Source: an uncultured Gammaproteobacteria bacterium
Lineage (GTDB): Bacteria; Pseudomonadota; Gammaproteobacteria; Pseudomonadales; Ketobacteraceae
Direction of reading: 5' to 3'
DNA length: 36,109 nucleotides
NCBI GenBank assembly: GCA_913063125.1
Contig: CAJXZM010000052.1
Location: 1 to 36,109 of the forward strand
Numbering within the stretch: position 1 is the first letter of the stretch; the number at the start of each line of letters is the position of its first letter. Below, in pieces: positions 17,743-26,203 of the stretch. The position numbers and the translations under genes were made by a program. Below the pieces are notes generated by a model. It was not told the origin of the DNA. It did not search any database and saw only the letters and a program-made list of their open reading frames with translations.

Positions 17743-18615
17743 ATGAGTAATAGCTGGCTCGAAAAAATATTACCGGTTGTAGGTAGAAGCACTGCACCTA
17801 AAAAAGCCAATGTTCCTGAAGGTTTGTGGAAGCAGTGTGCTAAATGTGGTGCGTTTCTCTATCGCCCAGAACTAGAGAAAAATCTGGACGTGTGCCCCAA
17901 GTGCGATCACCACCTTCGAGTGGGTGCTCGCCGCCGTTTAGATATGTTTCTTGATGAAGAAGGCCGTGAAGAAATAGCGGCTGATTTGAAGCCTATTGAT
18001 AAGCTAGGGTTCAAAGACAGCAAAAAGTATAAAGATCGTATTTCAGCAGCACAGAAAGTTACGGGTGAAAACGATGCGTTGATTGCGCAAAGTGGAACTG
18101 TTAATCAGTTGCCTGTGGTTGCTGTGGCGTTTGAATTTCGCTTTTTAGGTGGTTCCATGGGATCGGTTGTCGGGGAAAAGTTCGTACAAGCGGTTAATGT
18201 ATGCCTTGAAAAAAAGATTCCTTTAGTATGTTTTTCTGCTAGTGGTGGTGCCCGCATGCAAGAAGCATTGTTTTCATTGATGCAGATGGCAAAAACCAGT
18301 GCAGCCTTAATGCGTATGCGCGAACAAGGTATTCCATACATATCAGTGATGACTGACCCGGTATATGGCGGTGTATCTGCTAGCTTAGCTATGCTGGGTG
18401 ATTTAAATATAGCTGAACCGAATGCGTTAATTGGTTTCGCGGGCCCTAGAGTTATTGAGCAAACGGTTCGTCAAAAGCTACCTGAAGGGTTTCAGCGCAG
18501 TGAGTTTTTATTAGAGCATGGCGCTTTGGATATGATAGTTCATCGTGAAGAAATGAAAGACAAGGTACATAGCGTGTTAAGTAAGTTAACATATCACTTG
18601 CCCGCAGCATCGTAG
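17743..18615 (+). CDS. accD: Acetyl-CoA carboxylase carboxyltransferase subunit beta
   Basis: Beta half of the carboxyltransferase that makes malonyl-CoA for fatty-acid synthesis; works with AccA. The 290-residue product has the N-terminal four-cysteine zinc ribbon (C32, C35, C51, C54) and the crotonase-like carboxyltransferase core with [23 protein letters not shown] and [12 protein letters not shown]. Length is near that of E. coli AccD (304). Start ATG at 17743 follows AAGAAGGG at a rather long spacing of 12 nt. folC begins 6 nt after the stop, the conserved accD-folC pair. Confidence 0.98.
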   Translation: MSNSWLEKILPVVGRSTAPKKANVPEGLWKQCAKCGAFLYRPELEKNLDVCPKCDHHLRVGARRRLDMFLDEEGREEIAADLKPIDKLGFKDSKKYKDRISAAQKVTGENDALIAQSGTVNQLPVVAVAFEFRFLGGSMGSVVGEKFVQAVNVCLEKKIPLVCFSASGGARMQEALFSLMQMAKTSAALMRMREQGIPYISVMTDPVYGGVSASLAMLGDLNIAEPNALIGFAGPRVIEQTVRQKLPEGFQRSEFLLEHGALDMIVHREEMKDKVHSVLSKLTYHLPAAS

Positions 18616-18621
18616 GCCTTA

Positions 18622-19908
18622 ATGTCAGCAATAGCGTCTAAGCCACTCAATGAGTGGCTTCATTACCTTGAATCATTACACCCTTCTGAAATTGAACTTG
18701 GCCTCGCCAGAGTGTCTTCTGTATACGAAGCGCTTGGGTTGTGCGAATTGCTGCCTAGCGTTGTTACTGTGGCAGGAACCAATGGCAAAGGCTCTACTGT
18801 GGCAATGATAGAGCAAATAGCTATTGTTCACGGACAATCTGTTGGTGCCTATACATCGCCTCATTTATTTCAATACAATGAACGAGTTCGTTTGAACGGT
18901 ATTGTTGTGTCTGATGAATTGTTAGTGAGCGCGTTTGAACGGATTGAAAAGGCAAGAGGTAGCGTTAGTCTTACGTATTTTGAATTTGGCACGTTAGCGG
19001 CGCTGTTGATTTTTGCTGATGTTGGTTTGGACCTTGTGGTCTTGGAGGTTGGTCTTGGAGGGCGGTTAGATGCCGTTAATATAGTTGATTCTGATGTTGC
19101 TATCGTGACTTCGGTGGATATTGATCACATAGATTGGTTAGGGAATGATCGAGACGTTATAGGGTTTGAAAAGGCTGGGGTAGCGAGAGCAGAAAGGCCG
19201 ATTCTTTGTGGTGACCCAAATACACCTTCCTCTGTTGTAGAGTATATCGATAAAATTGGATCCATAGGTTATTTCAACGGTAAAGAATTTGGCGTTGATG
19301 ATTTTGATGGGTATTATTATAAAAATAAGGTGGGTGAGGAGGTTCGCGTAGAGCAAACGCGTTCGCCTGCGCTTCATCGGAACAATTTGTCCTGTGCTAT
19401 ACAGGCAGGTGCTTTGGTTATAGCAGGGTTTAACCCTCAAAAAGCGGAGAAGGTGGCTGCAAATACTGCGGTGCAGGGTAGGCAGCAATGGATTCCTGCG
19501 CAGCTATGCAGTGGTAGGCGTATTGTTGTAGATGTAGGCCATAACCCACATGCTGCCAGGTCTTTGCGGGACTTGCTTGATGCGCAGGTGCAACGAGGGG
19601 AAGTATATTGTCTCATGGCGATGATGGGGGACAAGGATATTGACGGGGTTATTGATGTATTGTCGCCAAAAGTGAATCATTGGATAGTGTCTGGTTTGCC
19701 TGGTGTTGGTCGTGCTGCATCCGTTTCCATGATCAAGCGAAAGTTTGCGGAGAAAAATGTGGTCTTAGAGGGGGCCTTTGAGCAACCTAGTGACGCGTTA
19801 GCCTATTTTGTAGAGCGTTCTTCAGTGAAAAACACTGACCTGTTGGTGGTTTTTGGCTCCTTTTATACCGCTGCAGCAGCTTTAGATTACTTCAACCTAG
19901 CTCTTTGA
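18622..19908 (+). CDS. folC: Bifunctional dihydrofolate synthase/folylpolyglutamate synthase
   Basis: ATP-dependent addition of glutamate to dihydropteroate and to folates. The 428-residue Mur-ligase-like protein has the P-loop GTNGKGST at residues 52-59, the YTSPHLFQYNERVRLNG substrate block, the DVAIVTSVDIDHIDWLG segment and the C-terminal DVGHNPHAARSL motif. ATG start lies 6 nt after accD, with probable translational coupling. Downstream is the SPOR protein, as in many gammaproteobacteria. Confidence 0.97.
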   Translation: MSAIASKPLNEWLHYLESLHPSEIELGLARVSSVYEALGLCELLPSVVTVAGTNGKGSTVAMIEQIAIVHGQSVGAYTSPHLFQYNERVRLNGIVVSDELLVSAFERIEKARGSVSLTYFEFGTLAALLIFADVGLDLVVLEVGLGGRLDAVNIVDSDVAIVTSVDIDHIDWLGNDRDVIGFEKAGVARAERPILCGDPNTPSSVVEYIDKIGSIGYFNGKEFGVDDFDGYYYKNKVGEEVRVEQTRSPALHRNNLSCAIQAGALVIAGFNPQKAEKVAANTAVQGRQQWIPAQLCSGRRIVVDVGHNPHAARSLRDLLDAQVQRGEVYCLMAMMGDKDIDGVIDVLSPKVNHWIVSGLPGVGRAASVSMIKRKFAEKNVVLEGAFEQPSDALAYFVERSSVKNTDLLVVFGSFYTAAAALDYFNLAL

Positions 19909-19963
19909 TACAATCCATGGGATTTTACGACGTTTTTTTACGATTTAGTAGGGGTTTAACACT

Positions 19964-20617
19964 GTGGAAAATGGTTTAAAGCAGCGATTGGTCGGGGCGT
20001 TGGTATTATTGATGCTGGCTATTATCTTTTTACCGTTAATACTGGATGGGCGTGATGAAGATCATGATGAAGTTGTTTATCGTGCCCCTGAAGAACCTGT
20101 GATTCAAATAACCCATAAAGGAAGCAATCAGGTTGAGGAGCGTATCCAAAAGGCGAAGACTCAATTTGTCATTGATCGAACCCCTAAGCCTGAAGATGAA
20201 GCAGAGCCTGCTAAAGTAGTGGAAAAAATAGCCAAAAAAACAGCACAGCAAATAAAACAAAAAGCAGTCAGTGCAGCTCAGCAGTCTAATATCGATCAAA
20301 CTCGCGTGCAGTTTGTTAAGGAGCTTGCTGAGGCAGCAAAGGTTAAACAAACACCCGTTCAAAGTAAAATGGCATTGGCCGATGCATGGACTGTCCAGGT
20401 TGCTGCATTTTCTAAGCTTGATAATGCTAAACTGTTGCAATCGAAGCTGATTTCGAAGTCGTATATGGCTTATATAGTCTCTAATGGAGATAAAGCTAAC
20501 GTGTTGCACCGTGTCTTTGTTGGACCGGAATTGCGTAAGAATAGAGCGAGAATTATTCAGCAAGCTTTAAAGAAAGAGTTTAAATTGGCAGGTATGATTA
20601 AGTCCTACAATCCCTAG
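19964..20617 (+). CDS. SPOR-domain inner-membrane protein (DedD-like)
   Basis: A 217-residue bitopic protein: a short cytoplasmic start (MENGLKQRL), one membrane span at about residues 9-28, a charged Lys/Glu/Gln-rich linker, and a C-terminal SPOR domain from about residue 142 (WTVQVAAFSKLDNAKLL to the end). SPOR domains bind glycan strands lacking stem peptides at the division septum. In this position (folC-X-cvpA-purF) the E. coli equivalent is DedD, a septal-ring protein. Start is GTG at 19964 with TAGGGG upstream. Role in division is inferred from family and synteny. Confidence 0.9.
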   Translation: MENGLKQRLVGALVLLMLAIIFLPLILDGRDEDHDEVVYRAPEEPVIQITHKGSNQVEERIQKAKTQFVIDRTPKPEDEAEPAKVVEKIAKKTAQQIKQKAVSAAQQSNIDQTRVQFVKELAEAAKVKQTPVQSKMALADAWTVQVAAFSKLDNAKLLQSKLISKSYMAYIVSNGDKANVLHRVFVGPELRKNRARIIQQALKKEFKLAGMIKSYNP

Positions 20618-20699
20618 CGAGAGTGAAATAAAGCGTAGGTTTTTTAGGCGCCCTTTGTTAGACTGCGCATCTTCTTAAGACAGGCCTTCGCGTTTCCTT

Positions 20700-21200
20700 A
20701 TGACACTGATTGATTACATAATTTTAGGCATAATAGCAGTTTCGTCACTGTTAAGCTTAAGGAAAGGATTTTCTAAAGAAGCGCTTTCTCTTGCCACATG
20801 GATTTCTGCTTATGTCATAGCTAAATTGTTTAGCTTGCCTTTGGCGACGTTGTTAACAGACTTTGTTGATCCGCCCTCTGCAAGACAGCCTCTTGCATTT
20901 GCAGCTCTCTTTATACTGACGCTTATCATTGGCGCTTTAATTAAAATGCTTTTTAAAGAGCTTGTTAGTGCAACAGGCCTTTCCACAATAGACCGTATTC
21001 TAGGTATGGTGTTTGGTGCCGCTCGTGGTCTTGTTCTTGTGGTTTTTTGTATTTCTATGCTTTCCCGCCTTACTGAGGTTTCTAGCGACCCTTGGTGGAG
21101 CGAATCAACGGTTATTCCCCATCTGTTACTTGTAGAGGAATGGACCAATGATATGGGGAGCCTTGCGTGGCAAAAAGTAATGGCATTGAGTGGTAGCTGA
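20700..21200 (+). CDS. cvpA: CvpA family inner-membrane protein
   Basis: A 166-residue protein with about four hydrophobic segments (LIDYIILGIIAVSSLLSL, an Ala-rich segment, FAALFILTLIIGALI and GLVLVVFCISML) and the family signature GLSTIDRILGMVFGAARG. CvpA was named for colicin V production in E. coli and is linked to envelope homeostasis; the mechanism is not known. It lies directly before purF, an order conserved across gammaproteobacteria. The ATG has no strong Shine-Dalgarno. A TGTTAGACT at 20656-20664 upstream resembles an extended -10 but lacks a good -35. Confidence 0.94.
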   Translation: MTLIDYIILGIIAVSSLLSLRKGFSKEALSLATWISAYVIAKLFSLPLATLLTDFVDPPSARQPLAFAALFILTLIIGALIKMLFKELVSATGLSTIDRILGMVFGAARGLVLVVFCISMLSRLTEVSSDPWWSESTVIPHLLLVEEWTNDMGSLAWQKVMALSGS

Positions 21201-21290
21201 CCTAAGCTGTTAATATAGGCATAGGTATTAGGTAGCAATAACTTATTTGAACGTATTTAGCTTCATTTAACGAGGAGATCGGGTAGATCT

Positions 21291-22805
21291 ATGTGCGGAA
21301 TTGTCGGTATTGTTGGGAACTCCAACGTAAACCAAACGTTGTATGACGCGCTTACGGTTCTTCAGCATCGGGGTCAAGATGCGGCGGGAATAGTAACTTG
21401 CGATAATAGTAAGCTATATCTGCGTAAGAATAACGGTATGGTCAGAGATGTATTTCGATCCAGCCATATGCAGCGTTTGGTCGGGAATATGGGAATTGGT
21501 CATGTCCGATATCCTACTGCAGGTAGCTCGTCATCCGCAGAAGCTCAGCCGTTTTACGTGAACTCTCCTTACGGGATCACGTTAGCCCATAATGGTAATC
21601 TGACGAATGCCCATGAAATAGGTGAAGACCTATTTAAGTCAGACCTTCGGCATATTAATACCAATTCAGACTCAGAGGTATTACTGAATATCTTCGCCCA
21701 TGAGCTACAGGTGTTAGGTAAGTTAAAGCCTTCAGAGGAAGATATCTTTACGGCAGTGTCTGCCGTTCATCACCGTTGCCGTGGTGCTTATGGTGTTGTT
21801 GCTATGATTACAGGTTATGGCATTGTAGGTTTTCGAGACCCTCATGGTATTCGTCCAGTGTGTTTTGGCGAGCGTCAAACAGAAAAGGGCACCGAATACA
21901 TGATTGCATCGGAAAGTGTTGCGCTGCAGGCCATGGGCTTTCAGCTGGTGCGTGACATAGAGCCTGGCGAAGCGGTTTACATTAGCCAAGATGGTCAATT
22001 ATTTACTCGGCAGTGTGCAGCGACTCCTAAATATTTCCCTTGTATATTTGAGCATGTTTATTTAGCTAGACCTGATTCTATAATGGATGGGATCTCTGTA
22101 TATAAAGCACGCTTAAGAATGGGTGATAAGCTTGCTGATAAAATTAAACGAGTGTGGCCAGATCATGATATTGATGTTGTTATGCCTATTCCCGATACGA
22201 GTCGCACAAGTGCATTGCAACTAGCGAATACGTTAGGTGTTAAGTTTCGAGAAGGCTTTATTAAAAATCGATATATTGGTCGTACCTTTATTATGCCTGG
22301 ACAAAGTGAGCGTAAGAAGTCTGTGCGTCAAAAACTCAATGCTATTGAGTTGGAATTCCAAGGTAAAAATGTATTGTTGGTAGATGATTCGATTGTTCGA
22401 GGCACTACGTGTAGCCAGATCATCCAAATGGCTAGGGATGCTGGCGCTAATAAAGTGTATTTTGCATCAGCTGCCCCCCCTGTTCGTTACCCTAACGTGT
22501 ATGGTATAGATATGCCCTCTGCAGAAGAATTAATTGCACACGACAGTACCGTTGAAGAGATACAGGAAAAAATTGGAGCAGATTGGTTGGTTTACCAAGA
22601 TCTTCAAGATCTAATTGATACGGCGACAGAAGGTAATCCTAATGTTGAGGCGTTTGATTGTTCAGTATTTAACGGGGAATATGTTACGGGTGATATTGAT
22701 GACGACTATCTCAATGAATTAGAGCGGCGTCGCAATGATTTGGTCAAGAGTGGGAAAATGGGGAATGTCGATGAGGAAGCTATCGACCTGCATAACCCAC
22801 AGTAA
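21291..22805 (+). CDS. purF: Amidophosphoribosyltransferase
   Basis: First committed step of purine synthesis: PRPP plus glutamine to 5-phosphoribosylamine. The 504-residue product has the N-terminal nucleophile Cys2 directly after Met (MCGIVGIVG), the class II glutaminase region with [12 protein letters not shown], and the PRPP-binding loop [13 protein letters not shown] at residues 361-373. Length is close to that of E. coli PurF (505). Shine-Dalgarno GAGGAGA lies about 10 nt upstream. The metZ gene follows after 36 nt, the purF-metZ order known from Pseudomonas. No clear PurR operator was recognised upstream. Confidence 0.98.
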   Translation: MCGIVGIVGNSNVNQTLYDALTVLQHRGQDAAGIVTCDNSKLYLRKNNGMVRDVFRSSHMQRLVGNMGIGHVRYPTAGSSSSAEAQPFYVNSPYGITLAHNGNLTNAHEIGEDLFKSDLRHINTNSDSEVLLNIFAHELQVLGKLKPSEEDIFTAVSAVHHRCRGAYGVVAMITGYGIVGFRDPHGIRPVCFGERQTEKGTEYMIASESVALQAMGFQLVRDIEPGEAVYISQDGQLFTRQCAATPKYFPCIFEHVYLARPDSIMDGISVYKARLRMGDKLADKIKRVWPDHDIDVVMPIPDTSRTSALQLANTLGVKFREGFIKNRYIGRTFIMPGQSERKKSVRQKLNAIELEFQGKNVLLVDDSIVRGTTCSQIIQMARDAGANKVYFASAAPPVRYPNVYGIDMPSAEELIAHDSTVEEIQEKIGADWLVYQDLQDLIDTATEGNPNVEAFDCSVFNGEYVTGDIDDDYLNELERRRNDLVKSGKMGNVDEEAIDLHNPQ

Positions 22806-22841
22806 ATGTCCCACAGTAAATATTTTGCTTAATAGGTTGAT

Positions 22842-24062
22842 ATGGCTAATACGATAAAAGATGTTGGTGGCGAGAGCGCTCAAACGGAAGGTTACGGGTT
22901 TGATACCGTTGCTATTCGTACAGGTCAGTTGCCAACGGATGAGGGCTCTCATGGGGAGCCTATTTTTACTACATCCAGCTTTGTTTTCAAAGATGCCGCA
23001 CAAGCAGCCGCTCGGTTTTCTGGTGATGAACCAGGCAATATATACTCTCGCTTTTCTAACCCTACCGTTAATGCTTTTGAAGAGCGCTTGGCAGCAATGG
23101 AGGGTGGCGAAAAAGCCGTAGCGACTGCGTCCGGCATGGCGGCAATTTTGAGCACTATGATGGCGTTCCTTGAGGCTGGTGATGAAGTTGTCTCCTCCCG
23201 TAGTATCTTCGGAACAACGAATGTGTTGTTTGAAAAATATCTGAAGAAGTTTGGAGTAAAGACGACTTTTGTTGGCCTGTCTGACCTTGATCAGTGGGAA
23301 TCTGCTATTACGGACAAGACAAAACTATTGTTTTTGGAGACACCATCGAACCCTTTGTGTGAAATTGCTGATATTAGAGCGTTGTCGACGTTGGCAAAAG
23401 CTCGAGGTGTTTTGCTGGTAGTTGATAATTGCTTTTGTACACCAGCATTACAAAAGCCATTAGCATTAGGTGCGGACATCATCGTTCACTCCGCAACTAA
23501 ATATCTTGACGGTCAAGGGCGCTGTATTGGTGGAGCTGTTGTCGGTAGTAATGAATTGATGGCTGAAGTTTACGGGTTCTTGCGCAGCGCTGGCCCAACA
23601 TTAAGTCCTTTTAATGCGTGGGTTTTTCTTAAAGGGCTTGAAACTTTAAGCCTTCGAATGAAAGCACATAGTGCTAGTGCGTTACGCCTAGCGGATTGGT
23701 TAGAGGGTCAGCCTGGCGTTAAGCACGTATTTTACGCAGGGTTGCCGACGCATCCTCAACACCTGCTTGCGAGAGAGCAACAAGAAGCGTTCGGTGGAAT
23801 TGTGTCTTTTGAGTTAGAAGGCGGAAGAAAGGCTGCGTGGGCTTTAATTGATGCAACGGAATTTTTTTCTATCACTGCCAATCTAGGTGATGCAAAAACT
23901 ACAATCACACACCCTGCAACCACGACACATGGCCGTTTAAGTGATGACGCTAAAGCCAGTGCAGGGATTACGGAAGGATTGATTCGTGTTGCTGTAGGCT
24001 TAGAAGATGTTAATGATATCAAGGCAGATCTGGCGAAAGGGCTAAGGGCGCTTTCCAACTAG
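22842..24062 (+). CDS. metZ: O-succinylhomoserine sulfhydrylase
   Basis: Cys/Met-metabolism PLP enzyme; MetZ makes homocysteine directly from O-succinylhomoserine and sulfide. The 406-residue product has the PLP lysine K220 in HSATKYLDGQGR, the GMAAILSTMMAFLEAGDE region and the SNPTVNAFEERLAAMEGGE segment. The choice of MetZ over MetB or MetC rests on the purF-metZ synteny and the overall resemblance to Pseudomonas MetZ; substrate preference (succinyl versus acetyl) cannot be proven by reading. It closes the block and is followed by a strong terminator. Confidence 0.93.
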   Translation: MANTIKDVGGESAQTEGYGFDTVAIRTGQLPTDEGSHGEPIFTTSSFVFKDAAQAAARFSGDEPGNIYSRFSNPTVNAFEERLAAMEGGEKAVATASGMAAILSTMMAFLEAGDEVVSSRSIFGTTNVLFEKYLKKFGVKTTFVGLSDLDQWESAITDKTKLLFLETPSNPLCEIADIRALSTLAKARGVLLVVDNCFCTPALQKPLALGADIIVHSATKYLDGQGRCIGGAVVGSNELMAEVYGFLRSAGPTLSPFNAWVFLKGLETLSLRMKAHSASALRLADWLEGQPGVKHVFYAGLPTHPQHLLAREQQEAFGGIVSFELEGGRKAAWALIDATEFFSITANLGDAKTTITHPATTTHGRLSDDAKASAGITEGLIRVAVGLEDVNDIKADLAKGLRALSN

Positions 24063-24088
24063 CTTAGAATATTCAGTCGAAATGAGAG

Positions 24089-24122
24089 CCTCAGCCATTG
24101 TTTAGTGCCTGAGGTTTTTTTT
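24089..24122 (+). terminator. Intrinsic terminator after metZ
   Basis: CCTCAG at 24089-24094 pairs with CTGAGG at 24109-24114 (two further C-A/T-G pairs inside) and is followed by eight T. It separates the purF-metZ unit from the moxR operon. The next 119 nt to moxR contain no gene and no convincing consensus promoter. Confidence 0.9.
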
Positions 24123-24241
24123 GGAATGGACTATCTTGGTGGCAAGTATCACCCAGCAATAAAAAAACTCGAATAGCAGGAACTCTTTAGCCATACTGGA
24201 TATCTTAAATACGTAAAAGTAGCAGGATTTAGGGGTGTGAT

Positions 24242-25177
24242 GTGTCGAGTCAGTTGATTCAGAAGGTTGTTCAGAGTGTTGGTGGTGTGCTTCTTGGGAA
24301 GGACAGGCAAATTAAGCTCTGTATTGCTTGCTTAATTGCTAAAGGTCACTTGTTGTTAGAAGACCTTCCTGGGATGGGGAAAACAACACTTTCCCATGCA
24401 TTGGCTGAGGCTCTTGGTATGAGCTATCAACGGATTCAGTTTACAAGTGATATGCTGCCATCCGATATTCTCGGTGTCAGTGTATTTAATGTTAATACTA
24501 CTGAATTTGAATTTCGAAAAGGGCCTATTTTCACACAATTGGTGTTGGCTGATGAGATCAATCGAGCGACCCCCAAAGCACAGAGTGCATTGCTTGAGGC
24601 GATGGAAGAGAGACAGGTGACCCTTGATGGGCATTCTTATACATTGCCTTTACCGTTTTTTGTTATAGCCACACAAAACCCTAGTGACCAAATGGGAACG
24701 TTTCCCTTGCCCGAATCACAAATGGACCGCTTTTTAATGCGTATTCATCTAGGATATCCTGATCCCTTAATAGAAAGAGAACTTATTACTGGGGTGGATA
24801 GAAGACGATTGATAAAGGATATGCAGCCGGCGATCAATGCTGAGCAACTTTTTGAGTTGCAAGAGCAGGCTACCAAGGTCCATCTGTCAAATGCAGTGAT
24901 AGATTACATTCAACGCTTAATTGCATTTTCTAGGCAGCCATCACTCAATCAAGTGGGGGTATCACCGAGAGGGACTTTGGCGCTTGTTGCTGCAGCTAAA
25001 GCTTACGCTTTAGTCGAGGGGCGGGGGCATGTTGTACCTGAAGATGTGCAGGCCGTGCTTGCCCCTGTTGTGGAGCATAGGATGCAAGGCAGTCAGGACA
25101 TTACAGGGCATGCAGGGATGAGTGTTGTTCAGCAAATGTTGTCCGACGTGGATGTTATTGATCGTTCGCTGCTGTAG
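24242..25177 (+). CDS. MoxR-family AAA+ ATPase
   Basis: A 311-residue cytoplasmic AAA+ ATPase. Walker A is LEDLPGMGKTT with K47, Walker B is LVLADEINRATPKAQSALLEAMEE, sensor 1 is FFVIATQNPSDQMGTFPLPESQMDRF, and sensor 2 is SPRGTLAL. MoxR proteins act as chaperone-like factors for partners encoded next to them, often DUF58/VWA proteins. Here it heads a seven-gene operon with DUF58 and TgpA, the same trio as in Pseudomonas aeruginosa. Start is GTG at 24242 with AGGGG upstream. Confidence 0.94.
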   Translation: MSSQLIQKVVQSVGGVLLGKDRQIKLCIACLIAKGHLLLEDLPGMGKTTLSHALAEALGMSYQRIQFTSDMLPSDILGVSVFNVNTTEFEFRKGPIFTQLVLADEINRATPKAQSALLEAMEERQVTLDGHSYTLPLPFFVIATQNPSDQMGTFPLPESQMDRFLMRIHLGYPDPLIERELITGVDRRRLIKDMQPAINAEQLFELQEQATKVHLSNAVIDYIQRLIAFSRQPSLNQVGVSPRGTLALVAAAKAYALVEGRGHVVPEDVQAVLAPVVEHRMQGSQDITGHAGMSVVQQMLSDVDVIDRSLL

Positions 25178-25210
25178 CGATGATTTGCTATAGACTTATT
25201 CGTATGGCAG

Positions 25211-26203
25211 GTGAATTGTGTGACAAAACTTTTCTATCAAATCCGACAAAATATAAATGCTCGCTGGCTGCGCTGGATTCAGCGTCGAGTGCCTAAGGCA
25301 CTACGCGTTGAATTGGATCAGCGCAAAGTGTTTATTTTCCCAACGCGTTATGGTTTTTTCTTTTTGTTTACTGCTTTTTTGTTGTTTATGGGAGGGATTA
25401 ATTATGAAAATAGCCTAATACTTAATCTTAGTTTTTTTCTGGTAAGTTTGTTTCTGGTTGCTATTTTGCAAACCTTTAAAAATCTATCGGGTTTGGTGTT
25501 GGTGGCAGGGGAAACTAAGCCTGCGTTTAAAGGTCGGGACGCATTGTTTGAGATTTTGTTCGAAAGAGAATCGTTTCGACAATACGAATCTTTGCAAGTA
25601 ACGTGGGAAGGCCAAACTTCTGAACTGATCAATGTTATTGAGAGAACCAAGCAACCTGTTGAAATGTATCTGCGCGCTGATAGGAGGGGGAGGTATAGTC
25701 CGGGGCGCTTTAAAGTCCAAAGCACTTTTCCCTTGGGGTTGTTGCGGACTTGGTCTTGGGTGCAATTAGATATTTCGGCAATTGTTTACCCCATGCCTGT
25801 GCGTTGTGAATATGTAGGAACCGAAGGTGATGGCAATAAAGAAGGTAATATAAAAATTCCTGCGGGGCAGGATGAATTTGAGCATTTGCGGCATTACCAG
25901 ATTGGAGATTCACTTAAAAATATCGCATGGAAAAAATATGCAAATAGCCAAAAGCTATTGTCGAAGGTTTTTCATGGGGTTGCCGGAGACACCTATTGGT
26001 TGCGATGGGATGGCGTGCCATCAACAGACGTAGAAATGAAGTTGTCAATGTTGTGCTACTGGGTTATTACTTACAGCCAAGAAAATCGTGTTTTTGGATT
26101 GTCACTCCCTTCAGGAGATATAGTCCCCTCGGCAGGGCGGGAGCATGAAGTCAATTGTTTGCGGGTATTGGCTTTATATGGAATAGGTGGTGCTGCACAG
26201 TGA
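25211..26203 (+). CDS. DUF58-domain membrane protein
   Basis: A 330-residue protein with two adjacent membrane segments near residues 45-85 and a C-terminal DUF58 domain, whose signature HLRHYQIGDSLKNIAWKKYA is clear. DUF58 proteins are usual partners of MoxR ATPases and of transglutaminase-like membrane proteins; the biochemical role is unknown. Two GTG starts compete: 25211, and 25220, which has AGGTGA at 25209-25214 at good spacing and may be the true one (327 residues). Its stop TGA overlaps the GTG of tgpA (GTGA), indicating coupling. Confidence 0.9.
   Translation: MNCVTKLFYQIRQNINARWLRWIQRRVPKALRVELDQRKVFIFPTRYGFFFLFTAFLLFMGGINYENSLILNLSFFLVSLFLVAILQTFKNLSGLVLVAGETKPAFKGRDALFEILFERESFRQYESLQVTWEGQTSELINVIERTKQPVEMYLRADRRGRYSPGRFKVQSTFPLGLLRTWSWVQLDISAIVYPMPVRCEYVGTEGDGNKEGNIKIPAGQDEFEHLRHYQIGDSLKNIAWKKYANSQKLLSKVFHGVAGDTYWLRWDGVPSTDVEMKLSMLCYWVITYSQENRVFGLSLPSGDIVPSAGREHEVNCLRVLALYGIGGAAQ

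Noticed and set aside
21201-21290. Search for a PurR operator before purF
   Set aside because: No sequence close to the ACGCAAACGTTTGC-type palindrome was found.
26155-26199. Longer N-terminus for TgpA
   Set aside because: It lies inside the DUF58 coding region; the GTG at 26200 overlapping the DUF58 stop is the natural start.
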